DNA of 64,000 nucleotides, taken from contig JAUMIR010000001.1 in NCBI GenBank assembly GCA_030847615.1, forward strand, positions 442,424,687-442,488,686. The letters are read 5' to 3'. Shown in pieces: positions 1-10,554 of this stretch. The DNA comes from Gambelia wislizenii. Lineage: Eukaryota; Chordata; Lepidosauria; Squamata; Crotaphytidae. The notes below the pieces were generated by a model. That model saw only the letters and a program-made list of their open reading frames with translations, made no database searches and was not told the DNA's origin. The position numbers and the translations under genes were made by a program. Numbering within the stretch: position 1 is the stretch's first letter; every line of letters begins with the position of its first letter.

Positions 1-291
1 AAATCTTGATACAGCTTTGATTATCTTGTATCAAAATGGTTGGTTTGGGTTCTGTTATCCCAAAATTCAGAAGTAAATTCTGCAGCCATTTTATTTCATC
101 ACAAGCTGTCTTTGTTGAGACACACGCTGCATCTGTGGAAGAATCTGCAACGGTACTATGTTTCTTACTTGTCAAACTTACCGCTCCTCTGATTTCCTGT
201 CTGGCAGCTCGACAGCCCAACTGATCTGTATAGACTATAGATGATCAGTTGTGGCTGGTCACATGCATGATTGGCCATGTCTGGTTACATG
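1..291 (-). pseudogene. Copia RNase H fragment (outer element)
   Basis: The minus strand encodes the copia RNase H landmarks: a YTDQ stretch (family: FTDADW), STVADSSTDAACVS (family: SSTEAEYVS) and IQDNQSCIKI (family: EDNQSCIKL). The last of these is cut by the window edge. The nested element at 297-4804 carries the same motifs in better condition, so this is a second, more diverged copy of the domain. Stop codons in the upstream part show it is not functional. It is the continuation of the coding region that stops at 4810. Confidence 0.8.
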
Positions 292-296
292 CTGGC
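292..296. repeat. Target-site duplication CTGGC (left copy)
   Basis: CTGGC directly precedes the LTR at 297 and recurs at 4805-4809 right after the other LTR. This is the 5-bp duplication made when the inner copia element integrated. Confidence 0.85.
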
Positions 297-909
297 TATT
301 GGGAGATATATAGAACACTCAGTAATGTTCTCCCTCTATGCTTCACTGGAAATACAGTACCTTTACAAGACAAGGCAGCCATAAAATCGATGGCTTTTAA
401 ATCTCCTTGGGAAGCACAGTAAATCACCAGAGTTTAACTGTTTAAAAAACACATATGCAGCAGTTGCGTATTGATTCCAGCATGTAAGCTTAAGATAACC
501 ACACCCTGTTTTCCCAAGTTATACTTCTAGCATAATAAGGACTCAGAAACACTTAAAAGTACAAAAACTTCTTTACTTACATTCTAGGAGCATTTCTTAC
601 ATAAGAACAGCAGCATTATGATAACTAAAGGCTAAACTAGTAAAAATGACTAAATACTACATGATTACAAACAAAATATATGCAGGACACTGCGGTGCAA
701 GTCCTACCTCTAAAAAAGCATGATGGAGACTGGTAGAACACATGGCAGCTTTCCACATAAAGGAAGGATTTGAACACACCTCTTCCTCTGGAAAGCCCTA
801 TCACATTTCAGCAGGAAGTTACATCAAGCATTCTGTTTGCTTCTATCAGTTAACCCTTTAGCAGTAAAAACATCTTAACTTATTGGATTGCAAACTACAT
901 ATCCCAACA
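297..909 (-). repeat. 3' LTR of inner copia element
   Basis: About 610 bp, colinear with 4202-4804 with scattered substitutions and short indels. It ends at the RNase H coding region. Confidence 0.9.
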
Positions 910-916
910 TCCCCTC

Positions 917-1471
917 TCAATCCAATAAGTGTGCTATCATCCCCATCTTGATATGCAGTATCTGGAAACCAACTCTTGCCAGGGGCTTTGTCAGGATGTT
1001 AGCTATCATTTCATCTGTTGGACAATGCTTCATCTTAATCACACCATCAGCCACCAGCTTTCTAACAACATGAAACTCAGTCTTTATATGCTTGTTCTGT
1101 GGGGGCACTTTCTTCCCACTCTCAGACAACTTAATACAACTCTGATTGTCCTCAAACACTGTGGTAGGCTTCTGTCCTGTGATGCAAAAGTCAACAAACA
1201 AGTCATCAAGCAATTTTAACATATTATATGCCTGTGCCACAGAAACATATTCTGCCTCTGTAGAAGAACATGCTACTACATTCTGTTTAGCACTAGCCCA
1301 GCAGATTGGTCCATTTCCATACAGGATCAGGTAACCACTTGTTGACACTGAATCACCCCTGGATCCAGCCCAATCTGCATCTGTAAAACAAACAAGATTT
1401 GGATTATTGTTAGCTGGCAACTTTAACTGTAAATCTAATGTGTCCTTCAAATATCTCAGAATTCTCTTCAA
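917..1471 (-). pseudogene. Copia RNase H domain (inner element)
   Basis: An open 184-codon stretch carries the copia-type RNase H signatures in order: KRILRYLKDTLDL, CFTDADWAGSRGD, STSGYLILYG, CSSTEAEYVSVAQA, FEDNQSCIKL and NKHIKTEFHVVRK. Its end lies a few bases from the LTR, as expected for the end of the copia polyprotein. In the intact element this domain degrades the RNA strand of the RNA/DNA hybrid. A frame break separates it from the RT part at 1478-2440. Confidence 0.88.
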
Positions 1472-1477
1472 TGCACT

Positions 1478-2440
1478 TCAGTGTTTCTTGGTTGGTGCAT
1501 TAACTCTTTCTTTAAGAACTCCAACAGCATAAGGTCTTGTGTCTCTAGCTAAACACTGCAGCTCTCCAATAGCTGTCTTGTACATGTTATTGTTTGGTAA
1601 AGGTTCACTGTACTCATTGGTTTTGTTAAAATCTGTTACCATTGGGGTGGCTACACAATGTACATCTTGTAGCCCTAAAAGTTCTAACATGTTGACAATC
1701 CTTTGTTTTTCACTCAGTAAGAAAGCTGGATCTTTTCCTCTTTGAATTTCAATGCCCATGAACACTGTTGTATCTCCATGCTCTCTCATTTCAGCACCTC
1801 TGTTCAGGTTTTCCACAATCTCTTTGTACTCACTATCTTTCTGGTTAGCAATAAGCAAATCATCATCATTAACCAGAACGTAGGTAAACAGTTCATCCTT
1901 GATTCTGGTGTACACATGTTTGTCTGTTTCTCCATGTTTGAAACCTAAATTCTCCAAAGTTGTATGCAACTTCTCATTCTTCACATTAATATGTTTGACA
2001 ATAATTTGCTTAGAGGCAGCTAAACTTAGAAACAGTCTCATAGAAATAATTTTCACATGTTGTGGTGCCTCATCTGTAGGCACTTGCTCACCATCTCCTT
2101 CTTCTGTTGACTCCTTGGGTAACGCTGACCCTGCAAGGTAGCCCAGTCTCTCTGGAGGCACTCCTCTGTTTGGTCTGAGTTCATACCTGGGAAGTTCCTG
2201 TTGCTGATCCTGGTGATGCTGTTCCACATCTGCTTCATCACCATCTAGATCATCCAGATCGCTTCCCATGTCAGCCTCTGTAACATGAAACTGCATAGGA
2301 GATTCACTTTCTGTTTCTGAAATCACAGACATGTTATCCATTTGTTCATTCTCAACATCAAAGTCAATGTTATCCTCTTCTAGAAAATCAATCACAGTTC
2401 CTGTTAAGTCAACTTTTCTGTTTTCCTTAAAGTACACCAC
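1478..2440 (-). pseudogene. Copia integrase C-terminus and reverse transcriptase, core deleted
   Basis: The 320-codon frame starts in the acidic linker after integrase, then shows the RYELRPNRG segment typical of the INT-RT junction, then SLAASKQIIVKHINVKN. It then passes directly to EKLHTTLENLGF and TYVLVNDDDLLIAN, which is the region of the RT active-site box. The segment between them, about 130-150 residues containing the first catalytic Asp and the fingers/palm in related elements, is absent. The YVDD-type box also reads N-D-D-D. This RT cannot be functional. Confidence 0.85.
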
Positions 2441-2466
2441 ATGTCTACTTACTAGTCTGCCAGTCT

Positions 2467-2898
2467 TTAAGTTATCACTCTGTGGTTCCTTGTAGCACTC
2501 TCATAACCAACTAGAATGGTTTCCTCTGTACTTGGATCTAGTTTCCCAAGCAGCTGTTTAGGTATGTATGCATAAGTTATGTATCTAAATGTTCTGATGT
2601 GTTGGATCAATGGGGCCCTCCCATGCCATATCTCAAAAGGAGTCTTCTCTGTACCCTTTGTAGGTAAACGGTTCTGTGAATAATTAGCTGCAGCAATTGC
2701 ATCACCCCACATCCTGTTAGGTAGGCCGGCATCAGCCAAAAGGCAACTTGTCATTTCAATTAAAGATCTATTTTTTTTCTGTGATAGAGAGTTTAATTCT
2801 GAGGTATGAGGAATCGTCTTAATGTGTTGTGTCCCATTCTCTTCTAGAAATGTTTGTGTATTGCTTGCCATGTACTCACCACCTTGATCAGTATTCAT
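2467..2898 (-). pseudogene. Copia integrase, C-terminal half only (inner element)
   Basis: The frame begins inside the catalytic core at NTDQGGEYMASN, which carries the second Asp of the D-D-E triad. It continues through QKKNRSLIEM, MWGDAIAAANYSQNRLPT and PFEIWHGRAPLI. In the family the position before KNRSL normally reads A-E, with the catalytic Glu; here it reads S-Q, so the Glu is lost. The zinc-binding N-terminal domain and first catalytic Asp are missing because the sequence jumps straight from the protease region to this point near 2888. Confidence 0.87.
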
Positions 2899-4186
2899 AG
2901 TCTACATTCTCCGCCACATGTTCTACAGTCTTACCAGGCAATGCACAATTCAGAATGCATTTCCCAATTCCTTCTATTTGGATATTTGAACCATCAGCAA
3001 TTTGTATATTTCCATTTTTATTATTGTCTAACTCTATGAAATTGCTTTCAATGTTTGTACAGTGGGAGGAGCACCCAGAATTGATATACCATATGCCTTG
3101 TTTATTCTCAGTCTCTTTATTAACTTTGCAAACAGTTTTGGAAACCTCCTTGAGGGCAATCAAACTCCTTTTCTCCTCTCTGTTTCCAGTCTGGGAAACC
3201 TTCTGCCCCCTCTGGACAGAATCTGCCTCTGCAGGCTCTCTTTGTTTGTTAGACTCAGCCTGTGCCTGTGATCTGTAGTTTCTGGTGATGTGGCCCCTCC
3301 TGTTACATTTAAAACAGCAAATCTCTGATTGGTTAGCAGGAGTTTTCTTCTGCTGTTTTTGCACCATGAAATTTGAGCCAGAAGCTCTTTCAGCCTTTCT
3401 GGCTGATGCATTGTTGTGATCCAAACATTCCAATCTCAAACGTGCCAGCACCTCATCAATAGAAATCGCAGGCATTCCATCAATCATGCTTATAAAAGGG
3501 GCAAATTCACTTCCTAAAGTCCCAGTGAAATAAGCAATCACTTGCTATCAGATTTAATACACTCAGTTTTCTAAAATCTCTAAAAACTTTCTGATGTGGG
3601 ATTCACAGTCTCCCTTGGAATCCAGCTTTAAATTCATCATCTCTCTTATTGCTTTTGACTGCATTTTCCCACAATTTACATTGTAAATCTCTCTAAGTTT
3701 TGTTAGCATTTGTTTCGTTGTGGAATATTTTAATCACATAAATTACCTGAATCTCCCTTAGGCTTTGAAATATTATTTCCTGCCCAGCCACATCCTTGGC
3801 CAGCCAAACTCTTTGTTCATCAGCATTTTGTGGCTCATCTTGCATTAAATCAAATCAAATCAAATAATTTATTTGCTTTTAATCTCATTTCCACAACTTT
3901 CAGCCACATGAAGTAATTAATATGTGAGATTTACAGGCCTTTTTAGCTGCTGATTCTGTACTGTCACCATAATGGTTCTGTCTTTGTTATGCAAGGGCTC
4001 TCCTTAACTGCCCTCGACTCTCAGCTCCGCTCCGGAGAGAAAAATGTCCCTTTTAAAACTCAGCATGAAGGTTGGGTGGAAGAACAATGCTTTCAACTTT
4101 AAAAATAACAAACCCCGAAAAAATGGTTATCTTTAGCCAAAACTCAAAAACCTCAAAACTCAAAAACACAGCCTGGAATCACAAAA
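2888..4186 (-). pseudogene. Copia gag and protease (inner element)
   Basis: The open part (3541 to 2888) has the gag end with one CCHC knuckle (CFKCNRRGHITRNY, last Cys changed to Tyr). It then has the aspartic protease site WYINSGCSSHC (family: W-x-x-D-S-G; the Asp reads Asn here) and ADGSNIQIEGIGKC. Upstream, 3541-4186 matches the gag N-terminal region of the plus-strand relative at 40.3 kb in gapped, frameshifted form, for example a segment reading QRVWLAKDVAGQEIIF. The leader before gag contains short AAATC repeats near 3845. All of this is decayed. Confidence 0.8.
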
Positions 4187-4201
4187 ACTGGGCCCATAAC
4201 C
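4187..4201 (-). other. Primer binding site complementary to initiator tRNA-Met anticodon arm
   Basis: The plus strand reads ACTGGGCCCATAACC directly beside the LTR. CTGGGCCCATAACC is the anticodon stem-loop of eukaryotic initiator tRNA-Met (anticodon CAT). Copia of Drosophila is primed by an internal cut of this tRNA rather than by its 3' CCA end; this site fits that mode. Confidence 0.85.
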
Positions 4202-4804
4202 TATTAGGGGATACATAGAACACTCAGTAATGTTCTCCCTCTATCCTTCACTGGAAATACCTTTACAAGACAAGGCAGCCATAAAATGGATGACTTTTAA
4301 ATCTCCTTGGGAAGCACAGTAAATCACCAGAGTTTAACTATTTAAAAAACACATATGCAGCAGTTGTGTATTGATTCCAGCATGTAAGCTTAAGATAACC
4401 ACACCCTGTTTTCCCAAGTTATACTTCTAGCATAATAAGGACTCAGAAACACTTAAAAGTACAAAAACTTCTTTACTTACATTCTAGGAGCATTCCTTAC
4501 ATAAGATCAGCAGCATTATGATAATTGAAGGCTAAACTAGTAAAAATGACTAAATACTACATGATTACAAACAAAATATATACAGGACTCTGAGGTGCAG
4601 TCCTATCTCTAAAAAGGTATAATGGAGACTGGTAGAACACATGGCAGTTTCTCAGACAAAGGGAAGGAATACACCTCTTCCTCTAGAAAGCCCTGTCACA
4701 TTTCAGCAGGAAGTTACATCAAGCATTCTGTTTGCTTCTATCTTTTAACCCTTTAGCAGTAAAAACATCTCAACTTATTGGATTGCAAACTACATATCCC
4801 AACA
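4202..4804 (-). repeat. 5' LTR of inner copia element
   Basis: About 600 bp and nearly identical to 297-909. It is flanked on the right by the target duplication CTGGC (4805-4809). Confidence 0.9.
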
Positions 4805-4809
4805 CTGGC

Positions 4810-5790
4810 AACATCAGTTTGAAATATGCAGTTCCCTCCTTGTATCTGGTGACTCTCTTCACTACAAAAAGATCTCGTACAGTAGGAGAGTTAACCATTC
4901 TGCATAAGATGCCAACAGCATTTGCAACATTAGGTTTGGTGAAATTAGCTATGTACAGGAATTTTCCAACTGCAGTCTTGTACTTTTTGCCATCTCTTAA
5001 GGGTTCGGATTCCTCAGTGCTTTAAAAAAACCTACTTCCATTGGAGTTGGCACTTCGTTAGCATCCTTTAAGCCAAGACAGCCCAGAAAATCCTTTATAT
5101 TTTGTTTTTTAATAAGGAAGAAGCTCCCTTCACTGCTTCTTTCTACTTATACTCCAAGATAGTGTAAGATGTCTACCAAGTTTTTGATATCGATTTCTTT
5201 CTTGAGATTCTGGACTATCTCTTTTCTATCTGCTTTGTTTTGACTGCACAGGGCCAGATCATTAATGTAACTTGTAATATAAGTCCATTTGTTATTTCTG
5301 AACCTCTTGTAGACACATTTGTCAACAGTGCCTGGAGTGAATCCTTCTTTGATAAGGAGTTGGTTTAACTTTTCACTCCATACTCATGCAGCCTGTTTTA
5401 AACCATAGAGACTCTTTTCCAATTTGCATACTAGATGCTCTTTCCCAGGAACTTGGAATCCTGGAGGCTGTTCCATATACAGTTCTTCATCTAGATCTCC
5501 ATAAAGGAACACAGTCTTTACATCTAAATGTTAAACATACATATTCTTGGAAGCTGCAACAGCCAGTAGAGTTCTAATGGCTGTATGTGTGACTACAGGG
5601 AAGAAGGTTTCATTGTAATCCTCCCCAAATTGCTGACTATAACCTTCACCTACAAGCCTTGCTTTATATATCTCAATTTCCCCTTCTGCATTCTGCTTTG
5701 TTGTGAAGACGCATCTGCAGCCAATTGCCCTTTTGTCTTTTGGCAATTCTGTCAAAGTCCATGTCTTATTTTTATATAGAGATTGCATCG
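4810..5790 (-). pseudogene. Copia reverse transcriptase (outer element), frameshifted
   Basis: The minus strand holds the RT N-terminal part at 5531-5788 (KTWTLTELPKDKRAIGC, YKARLVGEGYSQQFGEDY, TLLAVAASKNM, matching the RVT_2-type RT of copia). Decayed frames follow toward 4810 that still read as the RT/RNase H connection, for example the KYKTAVGKFLYIA-like segment near 4990. The break at 4809 is where the inner element inserted. Confidence 0.8.
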
Positions 5791-6310
5791 CCTAATAGCT
5801 GCTTGTACCCATTGCTCAGGATCAGACTTTGGCAGTCCTTTGATCTTTTGCCAATTAGATGGTTTTAGGAGACTTTCCCCTGTGGCTAGATAAGAGAATA
5901 TGTCAGGAGGCATTCCACAGTTATACTGCTCTGACCTTCTCACCTGGACTTGGGTACCTGGCTCCACCCCTTGTGCTCCATCCAGTTCCTTGTCTGCTGG
6001 GGGGTCGTCTGCTGGAGTTGCCTGTTCTGGATGCAAAACACTCAGAGGATGGAAGAACTGCACACACTGTTGCTGCTGGTGGGAATCTCCTTCTACTGCA
6101 AACCCATCTGAATAAACATCTTTGTTTGGATTAGTTTTAGACTGTGGTCTTTCATCAGTGGCATTTGATATTTTCATTGTGTGTCCATCTGGATTCAAGA
6201 TTTTGTAAGCATTTTTAGCATAACCAATAAAAATACCCTTTTCACTTCTGCAGTCAAGTTTGCCTCTTTTCTCCTTGGGAATGTAGGTATATGCCTTAGC
6301 TCCAAAACCT
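5752..6310 (-). pseudogene. Copia integrase C-terminus and linker (outer element)
   Basis: The frame shows a YIPKEKRGKLD-like region, then SEKGIFIGYAKNAYK and NPDGHTMKISNATDERP, then an acidic/proline-rich linker to the RT. It joins the integrase core at 6403 across a 90-bp foreign insertion. Confidence 0.75.
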
Positions 6311-6402
6311 TGTATTGTATTTTAATTTTTGTAAGCCGCCCCAATTGTTTTAACAGAGGGGTGGGGTATAAATTATTATTATTATTATTATTATTATTAT
6401 AG
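6311..6402 (+). repeat. Short retroelement 3' tail with (TTA)n inserted in copia integrase
   Basis: GTAAGCCGCCCCAATTG, then GGGGTGGGGTATAAAT, then about ten TTA units (6372-6400). The GTAAGCCGCC...GGGATATAAAT arrangement is the 3' tail of a common reptile SINE/LINE family; a relative lies on the minus strand near 36740-36800. It splits the integrase frame between HGVKP and the GFGAKAY-type segment. Confidence 0.65.
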
Positions 6403-7290
6403 GTTTGACCCCATGCCATAACTGAAATAGAGTAGCATCTCTGGATCTCGTTGGGAGTCTGTTACATAAGTATGTAGCAGTCAAAACGGCTTCAGGCCAG
6501 TGGCTTTTAGGCATGTTAGCTTCTAAAAGCATGGCAACTGCCATATCTTTCAGAGTTCTATTCAGTCTCTCTGCCAGACCATTCTGTTCTGGTGTATAAA
6601 TTTGCGTAGTTTGGTGTTCAATGCCATGTTCCTTTAATAACTGATCAAATTCAGTATTAACAAACTCTGTGTCATTGTCAGTTAGCAGGGTGGGTTTATA
6701 GCCAAATTTGTTTGAGACGTGATTAAAGTACTCTTTGAACTTTTCAAAAGCTTGACTTTTCTCCTTGAGGATATAAATATTAGTATATTTGCTGTAATCA
6801 TCAGTAATAGTCATAAAGTATAGGTTTCCACTTACAGACTTTTGGCTAAAAGGACTGCAGAAATCAGCATGCAATAAATCAAGTGGCCATGTGGGTTGTC
6901 TCTCGGTAATATGTGGAGCTCTAGTTGCTTTTACTTTCAAGCATTCCGCACATTTTTCATTATTAGGGCATGTTTTGAAATGAAAATCTCTTACAAGCTC
7001 TTGATTAGACAATTTCTTTATATATTCAACACTTCTGTGTGCAAATTTTTGTGCCATAGATGCAAACAATCTTTGTGATTGCACTGAGTAGCAGCATTTG
7101 CAAATGAATCTGAAATCTCCATATGGTAAAAGATATCATCATCTTTTAAAGTTCTTCTAAAAATTAAACTTTTGCCATGGAGAACATAACAGGAGTCCTT
7201 TTTGAAAATAATGTGGTTACCCCTAGCTGTTGTTGGTTTCATGCTATAGAGGGATAACATGCAAATCAGGGATGAAATATGCATCAGAAA
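6403..7290 (-). pseudogene. Copia integrase (outer element), catalytic triad retained
   Basis: The domain order is clear. The GAG-pre-integrase motif HKDCLHLWHKNL lies near 7040. A zinc-binding region with CPNNEKCAECLK follows. The catalytic residues appear in LLHADFCSPF (Asp), LLTDNDTEF (Asp) and PEQNGLAERLNRTL (Glu). KSHWPEAVLTATYLCNRLPT follows. In a live element this enzyme joins cDNA to the host chromosome. The D-D-E triad is intact, but the frame is broken on the right (between 7018 and 7084) and left (insert at 6402). Confidence 0.9.
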
Positions 7291-7341
7291 TTTTCAAAGT
7301 CTCTATTCTGTTAGGACCAATCTTTGTCTGCAACAACACAG

Positions 7342-7372
<31 letters not shown>

Positions 7373-8336
7373 GCGCTCTGGCTGTCTGGTCATTTGCAAG
7401 ATAAACAGGAAAGTCTACATTTTCATCCAGATCCTTAAACCATTCCTTTTGATTAAAATAATGACTTGTGTCTCCACTATCAATGACAATGACATTTTAT
7501 ATTGAATTTCAGAAGATTGCATCATTTTCTGGTTAGTGAGACCAATATTAAACTTTACAGAAGCTTTGTTTGGCATTAAATGTTCCTTTGTTAGAGTTGG
7601 TTTTCTGACCATTTGGTCTCTGCTGCTGTGGCACTTTGGCCTTTGATGTGCTAATTTCTCCCTCTCTTGCCTTGGGAGAAGAGGAGGCTTTAAAATGCAT
7701 TTTCTTTTCAACAAGATTAGCTAGCTGTTGAAAATTTCTTATTTCAGACTTACATTCCATCATATTTTGTCTGTTTTGAAATTCTCTAACTTCAGTAATT
7801 GCCTCTTGTAATTTTATATCAGTTTTCAATTGTAGAGTATTTATTATTGGAGTATAATACTTTGACAAAGTTGCCGAGAACAGTCCCAATTGCATTGCTT
7901 GTGGAATTTGCTCTCCAGGAAATTCCAGCCCAGCTAAAGCAGTCATGAAATCATTTATGTGCTCATTAAGGCATTTAGGGCTTGTTAATTTCATGTTTAC
8001 AAGTTTCATCATCAAAGCAACTTGATTCCCCAAGCTAGGAGAGTCATACAGCCTCTGTAGAGTCTCCTAAATTTCTCTAGCAGTAGTCAGTTTTTGCATT
8101 TCATAGACTACACCAGTATCCACAGCAAGACAAATATAGGCTGAGTCTTTCTTGTTATCTTTATCAAATTCAGTTTGAGCTCTGCTAGCCTGCTGGGATG
8201 TTTCTTCTTCTATGACATAAAATAGTCTTGTGGTTGTAAGATGCATCTTAATGGACCAGGACCATTGTTTGTAGTTTGCTCCATTCTGCATCCGAACGGT
8301 CAGTATAGAGCGGGAGTTAGAATGAGCTTCAGCCAT
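7291..8336 (-). pseudogene. Copia gag and protease (outer element)
   Basis: Gag starts with ATG at 8336 (MAEAHSNSRSILTVRMQNG) and contains the copia gag signature NYKQWSWSIKMHL, then QETLQRLYDSPS across a stop. After that comes a coherent 161-codon frame (8033-7548) with ALAGLEFPGEQIPQAMQL. The zinc knuckle region near 7540 has lost its cysteines. The protease reads IVIDSGDTSHYFNQ, with the DSG active site retained, near 7470. The ATG chosen is the first after the primer binding site and leader. Confidence 0.82.
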
Positions 8337-8451
8337 TATACTTAATTGCCTTTGTTTCAGTCAGGCTGAAAATGGAGGCATGCAGTGTCTGAGTGATCAG
8401 GGAAAGTATTTTACAAAACAAAAATAGATTGAGTCTCTTTAATTATCTCTG

Positions 8452-8468
8452 ACTGGGCCCATAACCCA
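8452..8468 (-). other. Primer binding site, initiator tRNA-Met type (outer element)
   Basis: The plus strand reads ACTGGGCCCATAACCCA two bases from the LTR. This matches 16 bases of the initiator tRNA-Met anticodon arm, as in the inner element. Confidence 0.85.
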
Positions 8469-8470
8469 AA

Positions 8471-8997
8471 TGTTGGGGTGTAAAAGCTTAAAAATAAAAA
8501 AAAAATCATTAAAGATCCCAGGGTGCAAGCGCTGTGGGGAATTTTTCTTCAAAGTTAAAATGGTTAGGAATTAATTTCTAGTATAGCAGAGTGGCAGAGA
8601 CTGGAAACAGGACTCAATCAGTAAAGTACTCAGGCCCCAAGCCGCTAAGAACAAAAGAAAAAACAAACAACTTCTTCTTGAATACTTAAGCATTTACTAA
8701 TGGCTTTTCAATCTACATATGCATAGGAAGCTACATCCTAACTAACTAATGGATTTAGGATAGAACTCACCAATCCAGTGAGATAGGGGAAAAGACATGC
8801 ATCTCTATGGAGCATGGAGGGAAGACTCCTTCTTCTTCAGAGGTAGAACAAAGAGTAATAAAACTTTGAACCCACGAGGTCAGTAGACCTGGGTCACATG
8901 ATAATACACTCTAAAACTTCCCTGAGACTTGCTTGCTCTAATAGCCAGCAAGTGGGTGGGGTGGGGGGTTGCAGGAAGAATGCTGGATTTTCCAACA
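8471..8997 (-). repeat. 5' LTR of outer copia element
   Basis: The plus-strand sequence begins TGTTGGGG beside the primer binding site and ends TTTCCAACA, giving a 527-bp LTR with TGTTGG/CCAACA termini. It has little similarity to the inner element's LTR, so the two copias are different families. Confidence 0.75.
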
Positions 8998-10100
8998 AGT
9001 CCCCAAATTTATATCAATGCAGAGGGTGAGACACTGAAAATCTTTCTCTTATATCTGCTGTTTTCCATTCCCTTGGTAATTTTGCCTGCCCCTTTTCTTT
9101 GAATGCCTAAGCAGGCATACTGTAGTTAACAAAGACTTTTATAAAGAAGTTCCTTTTCTCAAAGTTTTTTTACACTGATCCAACCCCACCTTTTCCTCCA
9201 TATCCTATGTCTGCCTAAAAGATTTTTTTAAAGCAACATCATCATTGGAAGGATGATGAAGGAGGGTTGGAGAAACAGACGTTCAGCGCCAGGTTGTAGC
9301 AGTATGGCTGCAGTAAGCAATTCAATAAAACCTAAGTTGGGAAAGAATAGAATTCTACTGTAGCCAATCCTACCTTAGCTGTGTTTGCTGCCTTACAAGA
9401 GGCAAGGTAAACAGAAGCTGCCTCCAGAATCTTTTATTGAGCATGAGTGAAAAGCAAAACAGAGGGGAGTGGGAGACAAAGTAGATAGTCTACCTCACCA
9501 GCTCTCCTCACATGTTGAAAAACTTAGATCTATACATTGGCCACCAAAATGGAAATGGTAAGAAAAGTAGAGTTTAGTGAAAGAAAGAAAGAAAAAATAA
9601 TCCCTGGATGCATTTTGGAAGAAGCTTTCTAGTGGTCTCTAGAAGGTTCAAAACGTTTTATTTATTTATTTATGGTTGTTATTCACATGTATATGTTAGT
9701 TTTAAATAAAAAGTTTGCTGAAACGTGATGATTTTATTTGTTTGTTTGTTTAGTGTTGAAACCTATCTCTACTATTATTTGCCTCTGGTACCATCTCCTT
9801 CCTAGGCTGAGGCATGCCTGCATTTCTAGTGAATAAACTGAAATTTTAAATTACTGAAATGCTAGAAATTTGGGGACTGAAGGAAAATTTCATGGAGGAG
9901 GACAGAATTGTTATTTGAAGCATCAGTGCCTTCACTAGAAAAGGGACCAACAAAATTACCAAGGGACTGGGAAAACTACCACAAATATAAGAGTTCTACG
10001 TGAGAAAGATTTTCATTGTCTCGTTTTCTGCAGTGCTAGAAATTTGGGGACTGATGGAAAATTCCATGGGAGGTGGCAGAATTTTTATGTGGGGGGGGGG
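8998..10100. other. Intergenic, no gene seen
   Basis: AT-rich sequence with short TTTA and TTTG runs near 9660 and 9740. Around 9855-9900 and 10030-10090 there are two copies of a motif reading GCTAGAAATTTGGGGACTG. It recurs at 13785 and inverted near 13630, so it is an unclassified interspersed repeat. Confidence 0.5.
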
Positions 10101-10103
10101 CAA

Positions 10104-10290
10104 AGAACCAGTGTAGTTTAATGGTTTCAGCATTGGACTATGACTCTGGAGACCAGAGTTCGAATCCCCACTCAGCCATGGAAACCCACTGGGTGACCTT
10201 GGGAAAATTGCACTCTCTCAGCCTCAGTGGAAGGCAAAGGCAACCCCCCCCAGTCCACCCCATTTGGGATTAAAACCCATTGAGCATAAT
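10104..10290 (+). repeat. tRNA-derived Sauria-type SINE
   Basis: The tRNA-like head (TTTAATGGTTTCAGCATTGG, then AGAGTTCGAATCCCCACTC as box B) is followed by the shared body CACTGGGTGACCTTGGG. A run of about ten G precedes it. The tail is degraded. Confidence 0.8.
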
Positions 10291-10554
10291 TGTACCTATT
10301 TGTACATCCACAGGACTGAGATGTGAACATACTTGTTAGGAAATAAAACAATGGGATATGATCTGATGGAATTGCATGATCTATATTCCTATATTGTTCT
10401 TACATTTATTCTGTCTGGCAACCAGTTGTAACAATATATCATATTCGAATCTTTCAGTCTCTTAACAAAGCAGTGAGAGTAAGACGAGTTATTTATTTAT
10501 TTTTATTGCCTGGCCCACCGCCTGTAAACTTCTAACATGTTTGGGTGTGTACTG

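Larger units (their letters stand above)
297..4804 (-). mobile_element. Nested Ty1/copia element, complete with two LTRs, internally deleted
   Basis: LTRs at 297-909 and 4202-4804 begin TGTTGGG and end CCCAATA or a close variant on the minus strand. They differ at few positions by eye. The direct repeat CTGGC lies at 292-296 and 4805-4809, the 5-bp target duplication expected of copia. A primer binding site abuts the 5' LTR. The interior encodes gag with a zinc knuckle, protease, integrase, RT and RNase H. Two segments are missing: the first half of integrase (junction near 2888) and the RT core (within 1478-2440). The element is therefore non-autonomous, although the LTR similarity suggests it is not very old. 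Confidence 0.92.
1..8997 (-). mobile_element. Ty1/copia retrotransposon, outer element, interrupted and running off the left edge
   Basis: Minus-strand order from right to left is 5' LTR (8471-8997), primer binding site (8452-8468), gag (8336 down to about 7550), protease (about 7300-7550), integrase (about 6403-7290, continuing 5752-6310), reverse transcriptase (about 4810-5790) and the start of RNase H. RNase H is split by a younger copia element at 297-4804 and resumes at 1-291. The order PR-INT-RT-RH is that of Ty1/copia, not Ty3/Gypsy. All reading frames carry stops or frameshifts, so the element is dead. Its 3' LTR lies outside the window. Confidence 0.9.
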
